DNA of 64,000 nucleotides from NCBI GenBank assembly GCA_963383645.1, contig OY726557.1, positions 124,412,223 to 124,476,222 on the forward strand, in the 5' to 3' direction. Position numbers and translations under genes: made by a program. Shown here one piece after another: positions 22,684 through 34,479 of the stretch (the stretch's first letter is position 1; each line of letters starts with the position of its first letter). The notes under the pieces were generated by a model that had not been told where the DNA came from, made no database searches, and saw only the letters and a list, made by a program, of their open reading frames with translations. Source of the stretch: Muscardinus avellanarius. Taxonomy: Eukaryota; Chordata; Mammalia; Rodentia; Gliridae.

Positions 22684-22905
22684 TAATGCTGGGCATGGTG
22701 ACACATGCTTGTAATCCCAGTACTTGGGAGGCTGAGACAGGATGATTACACAGATTCAAAGCTAGCTGTAGCTACTTACTGAGGCTCCCAGGAACTTAGT
22801 GAGACCCTGTTTCCAACTAAAATATAAAAAATAGGTCTGGGAGTGTAGCCCAGAGGTAGAAATCCCTTGGGTTCCATCTCTAGTACCAATAAAAAAAACT
22901 CACTA
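22684..22905 (+). mobile_element. B1-dID SINE
   Basis: Full plus-strand dimer with an A-tail at 22893. Confidence 0.88.
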
Positions 22906-24300
22906 ATAAACTGTAATGTTTGAATTTATTTATTGGACCAGTAGAATCAGATGAATCTACTACTATGCCCAACAATACCTTGTCTATCCCTTCATCTTTG
23001 CCTGTCATTCTGGCAAGCCCCATTTCTCTGTCATGTACAATCTTATCAGTTGTCTGGTTGTAAGATCTATTTTAGATAGTATATACTTGATATAAGATTT
23101 AAGAGACAAGAGAACCTTCACAAGGTTAAGAAACAAATAATATGTTATAAATTAAATAAGATGAGTAAAATAAAAGATAAGATCACAAGATTAAGAAACA
23201 AATAATAATGTTATAAATTAAATAAGATCAGTAAAATTCAAGATGTTCCTAACTAGATCATAGTATCAGCATGAATTACTTATAAAATATGTGTGATTTG
23301 AAAATAAATATTTGGTAGTTCTATGATTTCCATGGTAATGATCACAAAAATCTGACTCATACATCTTCTTGTTTTCTGGGTACATGCAGAAGAATTAAAA
23401 TCATTTTAGAAGGTAGAGCTTTGAAAAAGTTGAGTAGCAATGACTAGCAGAGAAACTTTGTGAAGACCAGGATCACAGAACTGCCTTATTTCCCTTTTTA
23501 TCCTAGTGCCTGGAACCCTGAAATAGTGCTACACAGTGACGCATAGATAGGAGTCCTGGATAATTCCTTTTAGTTGAGTATATAAATATATTTTAGAATG
23601 CCAATTTATAGAGATATTGAGTCTTCTTTTGTAAATGGAATCATGGTTTGATTATTCTATAATCTATCTTTTTGGTCAAAGATTTTTATTTAGTATTTGG
23701 TAGAGAGGCATTGTCATGAAAAATCAAGTAACATTTTATTACCATTCAGGTCCACTAAATGTGAGGAAAATATATAATCAATTTAAGTTGAAATATGCAT
23801 TAGGTGATGATAGGACATCAAAATATGATGGGGAGATGGGCAAGAGTAAAGTGCTTTCTACAGCCTCATCATTAATGCATAACTTTGATTTAGAATCCCT
23901 CAAAGCTGGAATTGGTCTAATGAGTCCCAATTCTTATTTCCAACCACTCTGTCACCATGAAAGAGCCACACATTTTCAGTCTAAAACCAAAATGAATCCC
24001 ACAAGGTAAGTCTTCTTTGTGTCCTGAAGGGAAAGAGTGCTTCATAAATTCATTAAAAGTTTTTGTTTCTTTGGCGAACTTTTGAGTGCTCATCTCTAAA
24101 TGGAAAGATAAGAGGATAATTAATTCTCCAATTCTCCATCTCAACTTCCAAAGGGATTTCATACCAAAGGAATCAAAGTCAAATTGTAAAATTGCTAATC
24201 CTAATGCTCCAAGGAAATGAGTGTGAGAACTACTCTATTTCCTACTTCCTACTGAAAAGTCTTTTTTAATCAGATTTTTTAGTTTTGCTTTTAATTTTTA
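22906..24300. other. Intergenic, no gene recognised
   Basis: Apart from a 65-bp tandem pair at 23119-23243, nothing is recognised. The 97-codon frame at 23716-24009 has no known domain. Confidence 0.4.
23119..23243. repeat. Two-copy tandem repeat, about 65-bp unit
   Basis: The unit beginning CACAAGGTTAAGAAACAAAT (23119-23183) recurs directly at 23184-23243 with a handful of changes. It is a simple local tandem duplication. Confidence 0.85.
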
Positions 24301-24302
24301 TA

Positions 24303-24515
24303 ATAACTGGGTGTGGTAGAGCATGTTTATAATCCTGTACTTGGAAGTCTGAGACAGGAGAATCTCAGATTTAAGGCCAGTCTAGGCAATTTAACAAAGC
24401 CTTCAGCAATTTAGCAAGACCCCATTTCAAAATAAAAAATAAGAAAGGTCCGGGTATGTAGCTCAGAGGTAGAATGCACCTGGGTTCAACCCCCAGTGCA
24501 GTAACAACAATAATG
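24303..24515 (+). mobile_element. B1-dID SINE
   Basis: Full plus-strand dimer ending in an AACAATAAT-rich tail. Confidence 0.85.
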
Positions 24516-24545
24516 ATAATAATAATTAGAAGAGAGAATGTTGCG

Positions 24546-24771
24546 TTTTTGTTTTGTTTTGTTTTTTTGGTGGTACTGGGGGTAGAACCCAGTGGCTTTC
24601 TACCTCCGGCCTATACTTCCAGACCTATTTTCTATTTTATTTGGAAACAGGGTCTCACTAAGTTGCTGAGAGCCTCACTAAGTAGCTGAGGCTGGCTTCG
24701 AACCTACGCGATCCTCCTGTCTCAGCCTCCCAAGTGTGGGGATTACAAGTGTGCGCCACCACACCTGGCCA
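24546..24771 (-). mobile_element. B1-dID SINE
   Basis: Full minus-strand dimer. With the plus-strand copy at 24303 it forms an inverted SINE pair only about 30 bp apart. Confidence 0.88.
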
Positions 24772-25739
24772 GAAGAGAGAATTTTAAATGTTCTCCCAGA
24801 TATAATTGATGAATATTTGAGGTGACAGATATGCAAATTGCCCTGATTTGATTATTATGCATTGTATGCACGTATCTTTTTAAAACTATTTCTTCATTGA
24901 ATTTTTCCTTCATTTCTATCCTTTTCACTCTCTAAAAGGGATGTCTACTACTTTTGGATAAATGCCAGGGGAGCAGGATAAATCTTCAAGAGGCTTCACT
25001 GTGGCATTCTGTCAAAGCAAACAACACTTCAGGGTTTGTACCTCAATTTTCAGACCCAATATAATAATAATAATAATTTATTTTTACTGTCAACTCAAAA
25101 AAATAATGATTCAGTTATTTAGATCATAACAGACTGATAAACTAAAGTGAATGAGACCTTAATATGTTTATTGAGAAGTATAGCAGCCATGCTACAGAAC
25201 TTCATGCTGTACAAGATGGTAAGAATGTGACCCAGAGAGATAAAATGACTCTGCAGGTCCACTCAGCTAATAGAGGTACAGCTGGAATTTGTGTTCAAAA
25301 CATTTGTCAATTCTTCCACTACGTAAAGTATTGTTTTTCAAACCTTCTTTGGTTCCCTGACCCATTTTTTTCAGTTTCCTATTTTCACTGACTAGAAAAT
25401 GCTATTAGAATGCTAATTTTTAGAATGAATTTAGATCAAGGGCTACTGTTGCTTTGAAACCGAGTCCTGGAGTACCATCGCACATAAATACCAGTTGAAA
25501 TGTGATGAAAGTTGTACACTAGGTGCTGTAAATAAAACAATTCATCAAGTGATGTGGGAATGTAAGAATATATCACTTCAAATCTCACTATGCTGTATAA
25601 TTACAATGTACCAACAAAAGAATAAAAATATACTCTTCCACACTGAGCTTATTTTAGGTCTCATATCATAACATTTATGCCTGAAATGGCGGAGAAATAT
25701 TTCATTTTATGGCATATTGCTGATATAATCCTTAATTTT
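24772..25739. other. Intergenic with a MIR-like fragment
   Basis: 25200-25320 resembles MIR (ACCCAGAGAGATAAAATGAC, then GTCCACTCAGCTAATAGAGG). No gene found. Confidence 0.45.
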
Positions 25740-25744
25740 TTATC

Positions 25745-26180
25745 AAAAAATATTTTTCAGAATACAATTATGTCAATTGCAGCAAAATGGGTGGAACTTG
25801 AGACTATCATGCTGAGATCAGCCTGTCACAGAAAGTGAAAGGTCATATGTTTTCATTCATATATGGAAGCTAGAGAGAAACTGGGTAACAAAGAGGACTT
25901 CAGTTATATGAGGGGAGATACTAGTTGAACAGTGGACAGGGATCTGGGGGAGAAGGCAGCAAGGAGAAAGGGGAGATGGAAGGATGGAAACAATTCAAGT
26001 AATCCTTTGTTCATACATGAGTTATCCATATGGATGTACATATGATCTATGGGAGGGTGTAGTGGGAAGGGGCCCAGAATGAAATACACACTGAATGCTG
26101 TGTGCATGTTTGTTTTTACCACTCTGAAACTTAAACTCACCATGACGTATATTTACAATGTTCCGATAAAAAATTAAGAG
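25745..26180 (+). mobile_element. L1 3' end, 5'-truncated
   Basis: CAATTGCAGCAAAATGGGTG, then GGTCATATGTTTTCATTCAT, a purine-rich 3'UTR, and TTTACAATGTTCCGATAAAA. It is of the same 3' subtype as 16700-17245. Confidence 0.8.
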
Positions 26181-26287
26181 ATTTCTTCTGTTCAAAATTA
26201 TTAAACATATGGTTTATTAGTAAAACTGTGTCTTTTCTAACAAAGTAGAATATCCCCTTTGGGAATAGAGAGAGAGAGAGGATGAAT

Positions 26288-26545
26288 TCATGAATGAATG
26301 CAGTACAGTAGTGCACACCTGTAATTCCAGTACTTGGGAGGCTGAGACAGAAGGATCATAGGTCTGATCATAGTTCTGAGGCAAGACCCCCAGAAACTTA
26401 GTAAGAGCCAGTTTCAAAATGAAAAAAATACAATAGGGCTGGAGTGTATAGGTCTGGGAGTGTAGCTCAGTCATAGAATGTCCCTGAGCTCAATCCCTAC
26501 TACCATGCACATGCAAAAAAAAAAAAAAAAAAAAAAAAAAGAATA
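26288..26545 (+). mobile_element. B1-dID SINE with long A-tail
   Basis: Plus-strand dimer with an internal duplication of the linker and ID start (GGGCTGGAGTGTATAGGTCT region) and a tail of about 28 A. Confidence 0.85.
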
Positions 26546-27257
26546 AAAAGAAGGAGAGGGAGGGAGGAAGATAAGATAAGATGTGCTATGTGCTTTCCAG
26601 AGGTAGAAAAGCCCAAAATAAGGTAAATTATTACAAAAACCATTCCATGCATTCTTTAAGTCACCATTTCTCTATATGTCTTTTCCTTTTAGATGGAAAA
26701 TTACAATTATAACAAAAAGCATAAATACAGATAGAATAAATAAATAGGCCACTGATACTTACTGAGCTCCTACTAATGCGAGAACTGTGCTGAACATATA
26801 ATAGTGAGTACAGCACACATGGTGCTTGCCCTAGTAGAAGGGATAGATATTTAGGTAAGCAATTTAAAGAGATGTTAGATTACTTTTACCAAAGATCTTC
26901 TCTTATGCTATACTCTGAAATGCACAGAATAGGGGCATCTCTAGCTTAGCATGGTACTTTAGGCTAAGGTTGCTCTTCAGTTGATGTCTGAAGCAATAAC
27001 ACAAGAAATAGGGATGGGAGCAGTCGGTGCCAGTGTTCTAGATAAGGAAAGACAAGTACACATTAGCTGGAGAGGAAGGCTTGATTATTTAGAGGTCTCC
27101 ACCCAGGAGACCTAATTGATTTTCTAATTCAAACCTAATGCTTTTTCTGTTATACCTCATTTCTTTCCCTGTGAAAAAGCTTTAAGGTGGTTTGGAGGAG
27201 AAGGGATGAATAATGGGAAAGCTGTATTCTCTTATAATAATGAATACGGCTCCCAGA
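26546..27257. other. 3' flank of an OR pseudogene; L2-like trace
   Basis: 26748-26860 resembles an L2 3' end (TTACTGAGCTCCTACTAATG, then AGAACTGTGCTGAACA). The rest is unassigned. Confidence 0.45.
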
Positions 27258-28185
27258 TCAGGAAAATATTTTCCTACTGAAGCTTTTCTTCAGGGCAACC
27301 TTAACCTCCTTATTCCAGAAACTGTAGATCAGAGGATTGAGCATGGGTACCACAATGGTACAGAACACCGTGGACACCTTTCCCTGGTCCATGGACAAAA
27401 CTGAAAAAGGATGGAGGTACATGAATTCCCCAGACCCAAAGAAGACAGAGACAATAATCATATGAGAGCTACAGGTGCCAAAGGCCTTGGATCTTCCTTC
27501 AGTGGAAGGAATTTGAAAGATGCTGGCAAGGATGAACGTGTAAAAGACCACAATGGCGAGGCTGGGCACACCAACATCAAAGCCCACGACAACAAACACC
27601 ACCAGTTCATTGACTCGAGTGCTTGTGCAGGAGAGCTCCAGAAGGGGAAGGGTGTCACACATGTAGTGGTTGATGGTTCTGGCCTTGCAGAAGGTCAGCC
27701 TCAGCATGCTTCCTGTGTGAGCCCAGGCACCAGCAAATGCTCCCACATAGACCATCCCAGCCAGCAGAGAGCAGACCCAAGGGGACATAGAAACTGTGTA
27801 CAGAAGGGACTTGCAGACGGCCACATAGCGGTCATAGGCCATCACTGTCAACACATAGCACTCAGCACTGACAAAGAAGCAGTAGAAAAAGAGATGAGCC
27901 TGCATAGGAGATGGTGTTCACCTTGGACACAAAGTTTATTAACAGCTTTGGGGTAATGGCAGAAGAGTAACAGAGATCAATAAAGGACAAATTAAAGAGG
28001 AAGTAGTACATGGGAGTGTGGAGGTGAGAATTCAGTCCAATTAGAGTGACCAGACCCAAATTCCCTGCCACAGTGACCAGGTAGATTCCTAGGAATAGGA
28101 AGAAGAGTGGGAATAGGAGCCCTGAATATTCTGTTAAACCCACCAGAATAAATTCATTGATGAAAGAACTGTTTTCAATATCCAT
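27258..28185 (-). pseudogene. Olfactory receptor pseudogene, OR8B/8G-like, frameshifted
   Basis: The N-terminal part (28185-27862) reads from an ATG through TM1 ([10 protein letters not shown]), PMYYFLFN and TM2 to about residue 95, then runs into a wrong frame. The C-terminal part (about 27895-27258) reads in another frame from the start of TM3 ([10 protein letters not shown]) through HYMCDTLPLLELSC, KAFGTCSSH and PMLNPLIYS. At the break (about 27900) the conserved GCMTQ stretch after TM2 is shortened. Compared with paralogues, about 8 nt are missing, which alone explains the frameshift. TM7 also has SFWNK instead of SLRNK. Subfamily 8B or 8G is suggested by the C-terminal half. The full span is of family length, so this is a recent loss. 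Confidence 0.93.
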
Positions 28186-28200
28186 TCTCTTCCAGCAGAA

Positions 28201-28222
28201 TCTGAAAGACAGGAAAGTATAG
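28201..28222 (-). promoter_or_regulatory. Splice acceptor of the OR pseudogene coding exon
   Basis: Minus strand: a pyrimidine tract ending CCTGTCTTTCAG, 16 nt before the ATG. Confidence 0.6.
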
Positions 28223-28253
28223 TCATATTTGAGATAAAATCACTATTTGTCAT

Positions 28254-28412
28254 GTAAGCTTGGCATGGTGGCACATGCCTGTAATCCTAATACTTGGGAA
28301 CCTGAGGCAGGAGCCTTGCAGGTTTGAGGCCAGCCTCAAAAACTTAGAAAGACTCACAGCAACTTATCAAACCCTATTTCAAAATACAAAAATACAAAAA
28401 AAGAAAAAAAAA
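28254..28412 (+). mobile_element. B1-half SINE (monomer-like)
   Basis: Only the B1-like half (GCTTGGCATGGTGGCACATG to CCTATTTCAAAATACAAAA) is present, with an A-rich tail and no ID half. Confidence 0.8.
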
Positions 28413-28415
28413 GAT

Positions 28416-28618
28416 TTTCGTCGGACGTGGTGGCACACGCTTGTAATCCCCGCGCTTGGGAGGCAGAGACAGGAGGATCGCGCAGGTTTGAAGTCAGCTG
28501 TGCTGGCTTAAGAGACCCTGTTTCCAAATTTAAAAAAAAAAGTATAAAATAGGTCTGGGAGTGTAGCCCAGAGGTAGAAAGGCTTCCAGGAACCCCAGTA
28601 CCACACATACAAAAAATA
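28416..28618 (+). mobile_element. B1-dID SINE
   Basis: Full plus-strand dimer directly behind the previous B1 half, of the young CCCGCGCTTGGGAGGCAGAG subtype. Confidence 0.9.
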
Positions 28619-29455
28619 TTTTCCATGCAACTCTATGTTTATTTCCTTTTACAGCCAGGAAGTCCAAAGACTGTTGAGATTTAGATGTCATGTGGAAAGT
28701 TGGATCTGATATTGCCTGCACAAAGAAGGCAGGTAAGTATACAGTAAGCACAGGGAAGGCATAAGCATACAGTAAGCACGGAAGAGAAATGTGTCAAGAA
28801 GAGAGGTAAGGCAGAAATTTCTTTTTTCTCTGCCTCGGTTTTTCACTAAAACTCTAGTTGATGCTTGTTAACTTTACACACCACACTCCCTGCTCTGGCC
28901 ACCAGTGTAGACGGGATGCTGAACAAGATAAGACCAGGAGCACCATGCCCATGGCAGAGTAGTAAAACAGACTAACAGAAGCTCTGGCTTCCCAAGCATG
29001 CACAACAAGGAATCTGCCGTAGAACCTGAGTCTCCTTCATAAGAGATTTGCTGAAGGGCAAAAAGCGATTGGAGGTGTGACAAACTCTATCATTTCAGTA
29101 ATACCTCTGCCCCTCCCCTATGTGCGTCTTGGGGTCAGAACTGAAAAAAGCAGGAAAGATCTCAGGAAGACACAAAAACACAAAGATCCAATGCTCACCC
29201 TCCTTACTGATGCCCACAGGCATCAGAGCCACCCTTGTGTTTTCCTCTTCACCAATGTTTCCCCAACAGAAGTAGCTCTGCTGCTGTAGAAGCTGATAGT
29301 CCTGAACTAAAGCCCTCCTTCTCCTCTTTTGCTGTGGAAAGGCTCAGGGCATGTATGAATCTACCTTAGACTTGCTTTGCAAGTTAGCTCAAGATCATGA
29401 CTTTTAACTGTGATTTTGCCTAGTTGTAATTATAAGATACAATCCAATCCAAATA
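28619..29455. other. 5' region of the OR pseudogene, unassigned
   Basis: No repeats or genes recognised. It probably belongs to the 5' intron or upstream region of the OR pseudogene. Confidence 0.4.
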
Positions 29456-29459
29456 GCAT

Positions 29460-29532
<73 letters not shown>
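29460..29532. repeat. (CT)n microsatellite
   Basis: About 36 CT units with a single interruption. Confidence 0.97.
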
Positions 29533-29535
<3 letters not shown>

Positions 29536-30060
29536 ATAATAGGTAGCACCATGGAAATTATTTTATTCTAAGCATCTGGGACTTGATTTGAAGGCTTTCC
29601 CAAGAGCCCCTCTGCAATTCAAATTTCCTTTATTGAAGGATAATTTAAGAAGTTGTGTATAAAGTGATGAAGAGGCTTTGACTTTGGTGTCTTTAGAAAT
29701 GACATTCAACTGAGGGATTACACATTCCCCAGGGAAGCTGAGGGGTGAAACTTTCCACTGCCTCCTTATTCTTATGCTTCTTTGATTTGTGGATATGATT
29801 GCAACACACAGCTAATGGCATTTAAGTATCTTTCAAAAGTATTACAAGTATGCACACATCTTCCCACATGTAATTTTATATTGATATATATAAATATGTG
29901 ATACATAATACTTTATATTTTTATAACATACCACCTTCTCTCTTTTCTTAGCAGCCCTTTTTAAATCAGTGCCCTCAAACTTGTGTCCTCCAATCATATA
30001 ACACATGTCATAAAACATAGCACACATTTTTTCCATATTTTTCTAGTTTTTTACATACTC
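29533..30060. other. Intergenic, AT-rich
   Basis: Nothing recognised. Confidence 0.35.
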
Positions 30061-30069
30061 AAATACATT

Positions 30070-30205
30070 TACTTAAGTTTTTATTTATTTATATGTATTT
30101 ATTGGTGTGTTATCATCTCACATGACAATGTAGTTTATGATGTCATACATACACACAGCACTATCAAAATGGTTGCAGGTGTCCCTATGCTGATGTGTGA
30201 AATCA
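30070..30205 (-). mobile_element. Probable L1 3' tail
   Basis: ATTTATTGGTGTGTTATCAT followed by a region with ACATACACACAGCA looks like the complement of an L1 3' end, diverged. Confidence 0.5.
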
Positions 30206-30223
30206 GTTAACTCTATGTTTGAG

Positions 30224-30228
30224 AGATT

Positions 30229-30263
<35 letters not shown>

Positions 30264-30264
30264 T
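30224..30264. repeat. (ATTT)n microsatellite
   Basis: About ten TTTA units, grown from the linker or tail of the next SINE. Confidence 0.95.
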
Positions 30265-30458
30265 TTTTGTGGGCCTGAGGATGGAACCCAGAGGCATTTG
30301 ACCTCTAAGCTACACCCCCTGCCCTAATTTTTATTCTTTATTTTGAAACAGAGTCTTACTGAGTTGCAGAGGGCCTCACTAAGTATCTGAGGCTGTCCAC
30401 GAACCACAATCCTCCAGTCTCAGCCTCCTGAATGCTGGGATTACAAGCGTGGCTGTTT
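30265..30458 (-). mobile_element. B1-dID SINE
   Basis: Minus-strand dimer, cut at its B1 end. Confidence 0.8.
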
Positions 30459-30469
30459 GAGAGACTTTA

Positions 30470-30835
30470 TTTTTTACAATTTCATTAGTACATTGTAGTT
30501 ACACAACATGGTGAGGTTCAAAGTGATACATTCATACATGCACACAGAAACATGTGCTCCCGTTTCCCACCCACACCACTTCCTCCCTTCCTGTAGGTTT
30601 AATGAGGATGGCATTAATACCTTCATGTATGGACATACCATTATTTGATGTTTACTTCCTCAAGCAACCCTTTTCCCCTCCCCTCCCTTTGCATCCCCGT
30701 CCATTTCCTCATCTTATTGAGATCTAGTAGGAAATACATTACATCCTTTCTTTCTTTCTTCTCACATCCTAAGTAGAAATGTATCACATGTTCTAGGTCT
30801 GTGCTTTCTTTTTTTTTTCTAAAATCTTTCAAGAA
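30470..30835 (-). mobile_element. L1 3'UTR, minus strand
   Basis: CATTAGTACATTGTAGTTAC, then TTCATACATGCACACAG and long pyrimidine-rich stretches (the complement of a purine-rich L1 3'UTR). Confidence 0.65.
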
Positions 30836-30969
30836 TTGCAGTAACTCAGTCCAATTGTCTTGTGCAATAGTTCATATTTTTAAATTCCTTTCTCCTGCCT
30901 AATATTTTATTTTTAAGAAACTACTGGAAACTTCTACTTGAGGATCCTGCTGGGAGTTCAAATGTAATA

Positions 30970-31440
30970 ACTAATTTGGGAAAGTTACTTAAACTTTCTT
31001 TGCTTTAGGATTCTAATTTCTAAAACAAATATGGTAATTAATAGCACCTCTTTCTTTAGGTTTTCATGTCAATTAAATGAAAGGCTGTAAGTAAAAATGT
31101 TAGAACAGTGCCTGGAATATGGTAAATAGACAAAAAAACACCAGCTCCTATTATTTATGTTCTTATCACTTTGATAGACACTTTATTGTTCAAGATAATT
31201 CTTTCTTTAAATTCCTGCTTTTCCCTAAAAACTTTAAATTCTATAAGAATAAAGTTCACATCTTCCTTTTTTTCTATTTTTCTTCTATTTTGTACAGTAC
31301 AGTGGTCTATAGCAGTAATTCTTGAAATAGTTTTAGAAATTATGCTATTCTCTGGCTAAAAGCTCAGAATTCTTTCCACACTTCGCACATGCTAAGAATA
31401 AAGTCTCCAGGCACAATGACCTCCCTCCCTTCCCTCAGAC
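30970..31440. repeat. Paralogous upstream block (shared with 60985-61440)
   Basis: About 450 bp collinear with 60985-61440: a MIR-like start (GGGAAAGTTACTTAAACTTT), a middle with TAAATTCTATAAGAATAAAG, and an end with TTATGCTATTCTCTGGCTAA and CCCTTCCCTCAG. Each block lies roughly 2.3-3.2 kb upstream of an OR coding exon, so it was probably copied with the gene in an old tandem duplication. Confidence 0.7.
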
Positions 31441-31690
31441 ACCTCGAAAGTTCAGGCACTCTTTTATGTTTAACTGGACTGTACTACTCACCTGGAGGGG
31501 CTCCTAATGTTCTAGCATTTTCCTGCTTGCATCTTCTTATTTAGCATGTGTGCTGCTTCTAGAACAAGCTCCAGAAAACACAGCTCTGCCCCGCTCCAGT
31601 TTAAGAACTTTCAACTGTTCTCCATTACCCTCTGGGCAATTGGAGCTATGTGATAAAAGTATATTTTAAAACCATAATTCAGCCACATTT
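31441..31690. other. Intergenic, possible L2-like sequence
   Basis: Resembles the 3' portion of L2 (CTGCTTCTAGAACAAGCTCC region), but too diverged to be certain. Confidence 0.35.
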
Positions 31691-31699
31691 GAAATTCAA

Positions 31700-32110
31700 A
31701 AAGAAATTGAGCGAGAGCTTTAGCAGATGAGAAGCTACAAAAGAACTGACCTGGTTATTTCTGAATATAGTCTCTCTTATATGGAAGCTGCAGAGAAAAT
31801 AGAAAACAAAGGAGAGTTTCAGATGAATGAAGAGAGAAACCATTAGAATAGTTAAGGAGATTGGGAGAGGGAGATGGGGAGAGAGAAAAAGGAAGATGGA
31901 AGAAGTGAATAGCTCAAATGATGTTTCGTTCATTATGAATAATATCAGTACCAATCTCACTAATATGTACAGGGAGGCAGAGGAGGGGAACAGGGTGACA
32001 TACAAAGGGAAATATACCAAGTGTTGTGTGCATATATGTTCGTGCCACTTTGAACATCATTATGATGTATAATCACAATGCACCAATGAAAGTATGTTAA
32101 AAGTAAAATA
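31700..32110 (+). mobile_element. L1 3' end, 5'-truncated
   Basis: CTCTCTTATATGGAAGCTGC, a purine-rich 3'UTR, then TATAATCACAATGCACCAAT. Same subtype as 16700 and 25745. Confidence 0.8.
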
Positions 32111-32164
32111 ATTTTAAAATGCTTGCAAGGAGAAATAGATAAATCCACTAATATAAGTAGAGAC

Positions 32165-33640
32165 TTCATCAGAAACATCCTTTGTCAGAAGTGGACAGAA
32201 TGAGTAGACAGCAAATTGTGTCCAGGAAGGACACAATTGAACACAACATTGTCACCAATTTCTGTAGACTACTTTATCCAACAGCAGAATACACATTCTT
32301 CAAAAGATAACATGAAACATTTATCAAGATAAATCTTGACAATAAGACACATTTTATTCCATTTAAAAGAAGAGGTCATAAAGTTTCTACTCTCAGCTAG
32401 AAATGTCTAATGGAAAAACACTAACATCCATGAAAAACAAATGGCACACTTCAAAAAAACACATTAAAACAATAAGAAAACACATGTTTTTAGATTACAT
32501 AGGATATAATAAAGAAATCTCAGGAGAAATTCAAAACATTTTGAGTTTAATGAAAATAAAAACCCAGCTTCTCTTAATTAGTGGAAAGCCACAAACACAA
32601 GAAAATAAACAACCTGATTAAAAATTGGGCTAAAGACCTTTACAGACATTTCACCAACTAAGAGACACAGATAGCAAGTCATCATGTGAAAAGACACTCC
32701 ACATTATCTATCTTCAGTGAAGTGCAAATTTAAAACAGTGAAATGCACTACGCACTTGCTAGAATGGCAAAATCCCAAAGATAGACAGCACCAAATTGAG
32801 TGAGGAAGTGCGGCAAAACTGAAGCTTACGTACAGCCCCGGGGAAACAAAACAGCAGAGCAATGTAGAAGGCAGTTTGGCAGATTCTTAGAAAACAAATC
32901 CATCGTATGTTCCAGCAATAACACTCCCTGCCAATTATCTAAAGGAGTTGAAATTTTTTTCAAAGAACACCTAGATAAGGATGTTCATAGTGGCTTTATT
33001 TAAAGTTGCCCAATATGGAAAGAACCAAGATGACATTCAGTGAATGGATAAATAAATCCTGATCTATTCAATGAAGTGTTATTTAGCTAAAAAGAAATTA
33101 GTTACCAAGACAGGAAAGGACACAATTGAACACAATATTATCACCAATGTTGAAAGTAAAGGCATGAAGAAAATGTATATACATATTACTAAATGAAGAA
33201 AAGCCAAGTTGAAAAGGAGGTGCATGCATGATTCCAACTATAAGAAAACCCTAGAGAGGCAAATCTGTGGAGTCAGTAAAAAGATTAGTAATTTCCAATG
33301 GATAGGGGTGAGAGATCAAAGAATACACAAAGTATAGAAGATACTTAAGTCAGTGGGAATCGTTCTTCTAATGGTGGATATATATCATCATATGTTTGTC
33401 CAAACTCAAAGAATGCACAACACCAAGAGTGAACACTAATGTGAAACAGGAGTGTTGAGTGACTATTATGCACCAAGTCCACCCACTGTGATAAATATGT
33501 TCCTGTTATGGGGGACATTGATAGTGGAGAGGCTATGTATGTGTGGAGAAAGGGGGTTTTGGAAATCTGTGTACTATCATCCCACTTTTTCTGGGAACCT
33601 AAAACTGCTATAAAATGACGCCAAAAAGGAAAAGATGCTC
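32165..33640 (+). mobile_element. Old L1 ORF2 relic with internal deletion
   Basis: 32250-32600 matches the ORF2 spacer after the endonuclease (ACAGCAGAATACACATTCTT). At about 32610 it jumps to the ORF2 C-terminal region (AAATTGGGCTAAAGACCTTT), then continues into the 3' region (GAATGGATAAATAAATCCTG). Most of the reverse transcriptase is missing. Many stops are present. Confidence 0.75.
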
Positions 33641-34140
33641 AAAATAATTGCCATTAAGAAAATGCAAATTAAAACCATAAGAATAGCCGGGCGTGGTGGC
33701 CCAAGCTTGTAATCCCCGCGCTTGGGAGGCAGAGACAGGAGGATCGCGCAGGTTCGAAGCCAGCCACGCGCGCTGGCTTAGGAGACCCTGTTTCCAAATA
33801 AAAATGTAAAAATGGGTCTGGGAGTGTAGCCCGGAGGTAGAAGGGCTTCCAGGAACCCTAGTACCGCCAAAAAAAAAAAAAAAAAACCATAAGAATATAT
33901 CACTACAGCTCTATTAGAAGGAGTAAATTCATTTCAAACTATAAAAATAGTGCTGAAGATGACACAGAAAAATTGGAATTCTCATACATTACTGGTGGAA
34001 ATGCAAAATAGTGCATCCTGTTTAGGAAACGATTTTTGAAAGTTCCTCATAAAGTTGTCACCATCCAAAATATTTACCTAAGTAAAACATGCTCATACGA
34101 AAAATTGTACACAATAGGCATAATTAACTAAAACATTTTC
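33641..34140 (+). mobile_element. Old L1 ORF2 C-terminal relic, split by a SINE
   Basis: TGCAAATTAAAACCATAAGA, then (after the SINE) CATACATTACTGGTGGAAAT and GAAAAATTGTACACAAT, which are L1 ORF2 3' hallmarks. Confidence 0.75.
33686..33886 (+). mobile_element. Young B1-dID SINE with target duplication
   Basis: Full plus-strand dimer of the CpG-rich subtype (GGCGTGGTGGCCCAAGCTTG) inside the L1 relic. AAACCATAAGAATA occurs on both sides (33672-33685 and about 33884-33897). This is a recent insertion. Confidence 0.93.
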
Positions 34141-34175
34141 TCTTTCTGTACAGAGAAGTTCATCACATTTATTTA

Positions 34176-34386
34176 GCATTTGTTTGTTTGTTTGTTTGTT
34201 TGTTTGTTTGTTTTGTGGTCCTGGGGATTGAACTCAGGGACATTGTACCTCTAAGCTACATTTCAAGCTCCATTTTATTTTATTTATTTTACTTTGAAAC
34301 AGGGTCTCTCCAAGTTGCTGAGGCTGGTCTCAAACTTGCCATTCTCCTGTCTCAGCCTCACAAATACTAGGATTACACACCCAGAC
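34176..34386 (-). mobile_element. B1-dID SINE with (TTTG)n
   Basis: Minus-strand dimer whose tail has become about nine TTTG units (34178-34213). Confidence 0.85.
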
Positions 34387-34479
34387 CTTGTGGTTTTTCT
34401 GTCAGTCACATGAAGATCATGAATTTTAATTATAACTTTCTAGTCATTTCATTAAACTGAAAAAAATAAATCTAAGTAA

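Noticed and set aside
24303..24771. Possible tRNA genes in the ID-like SINE halves
   Set aside because: The tRNA-derived halves have lost the cloverleaf and are internal to SINEs.
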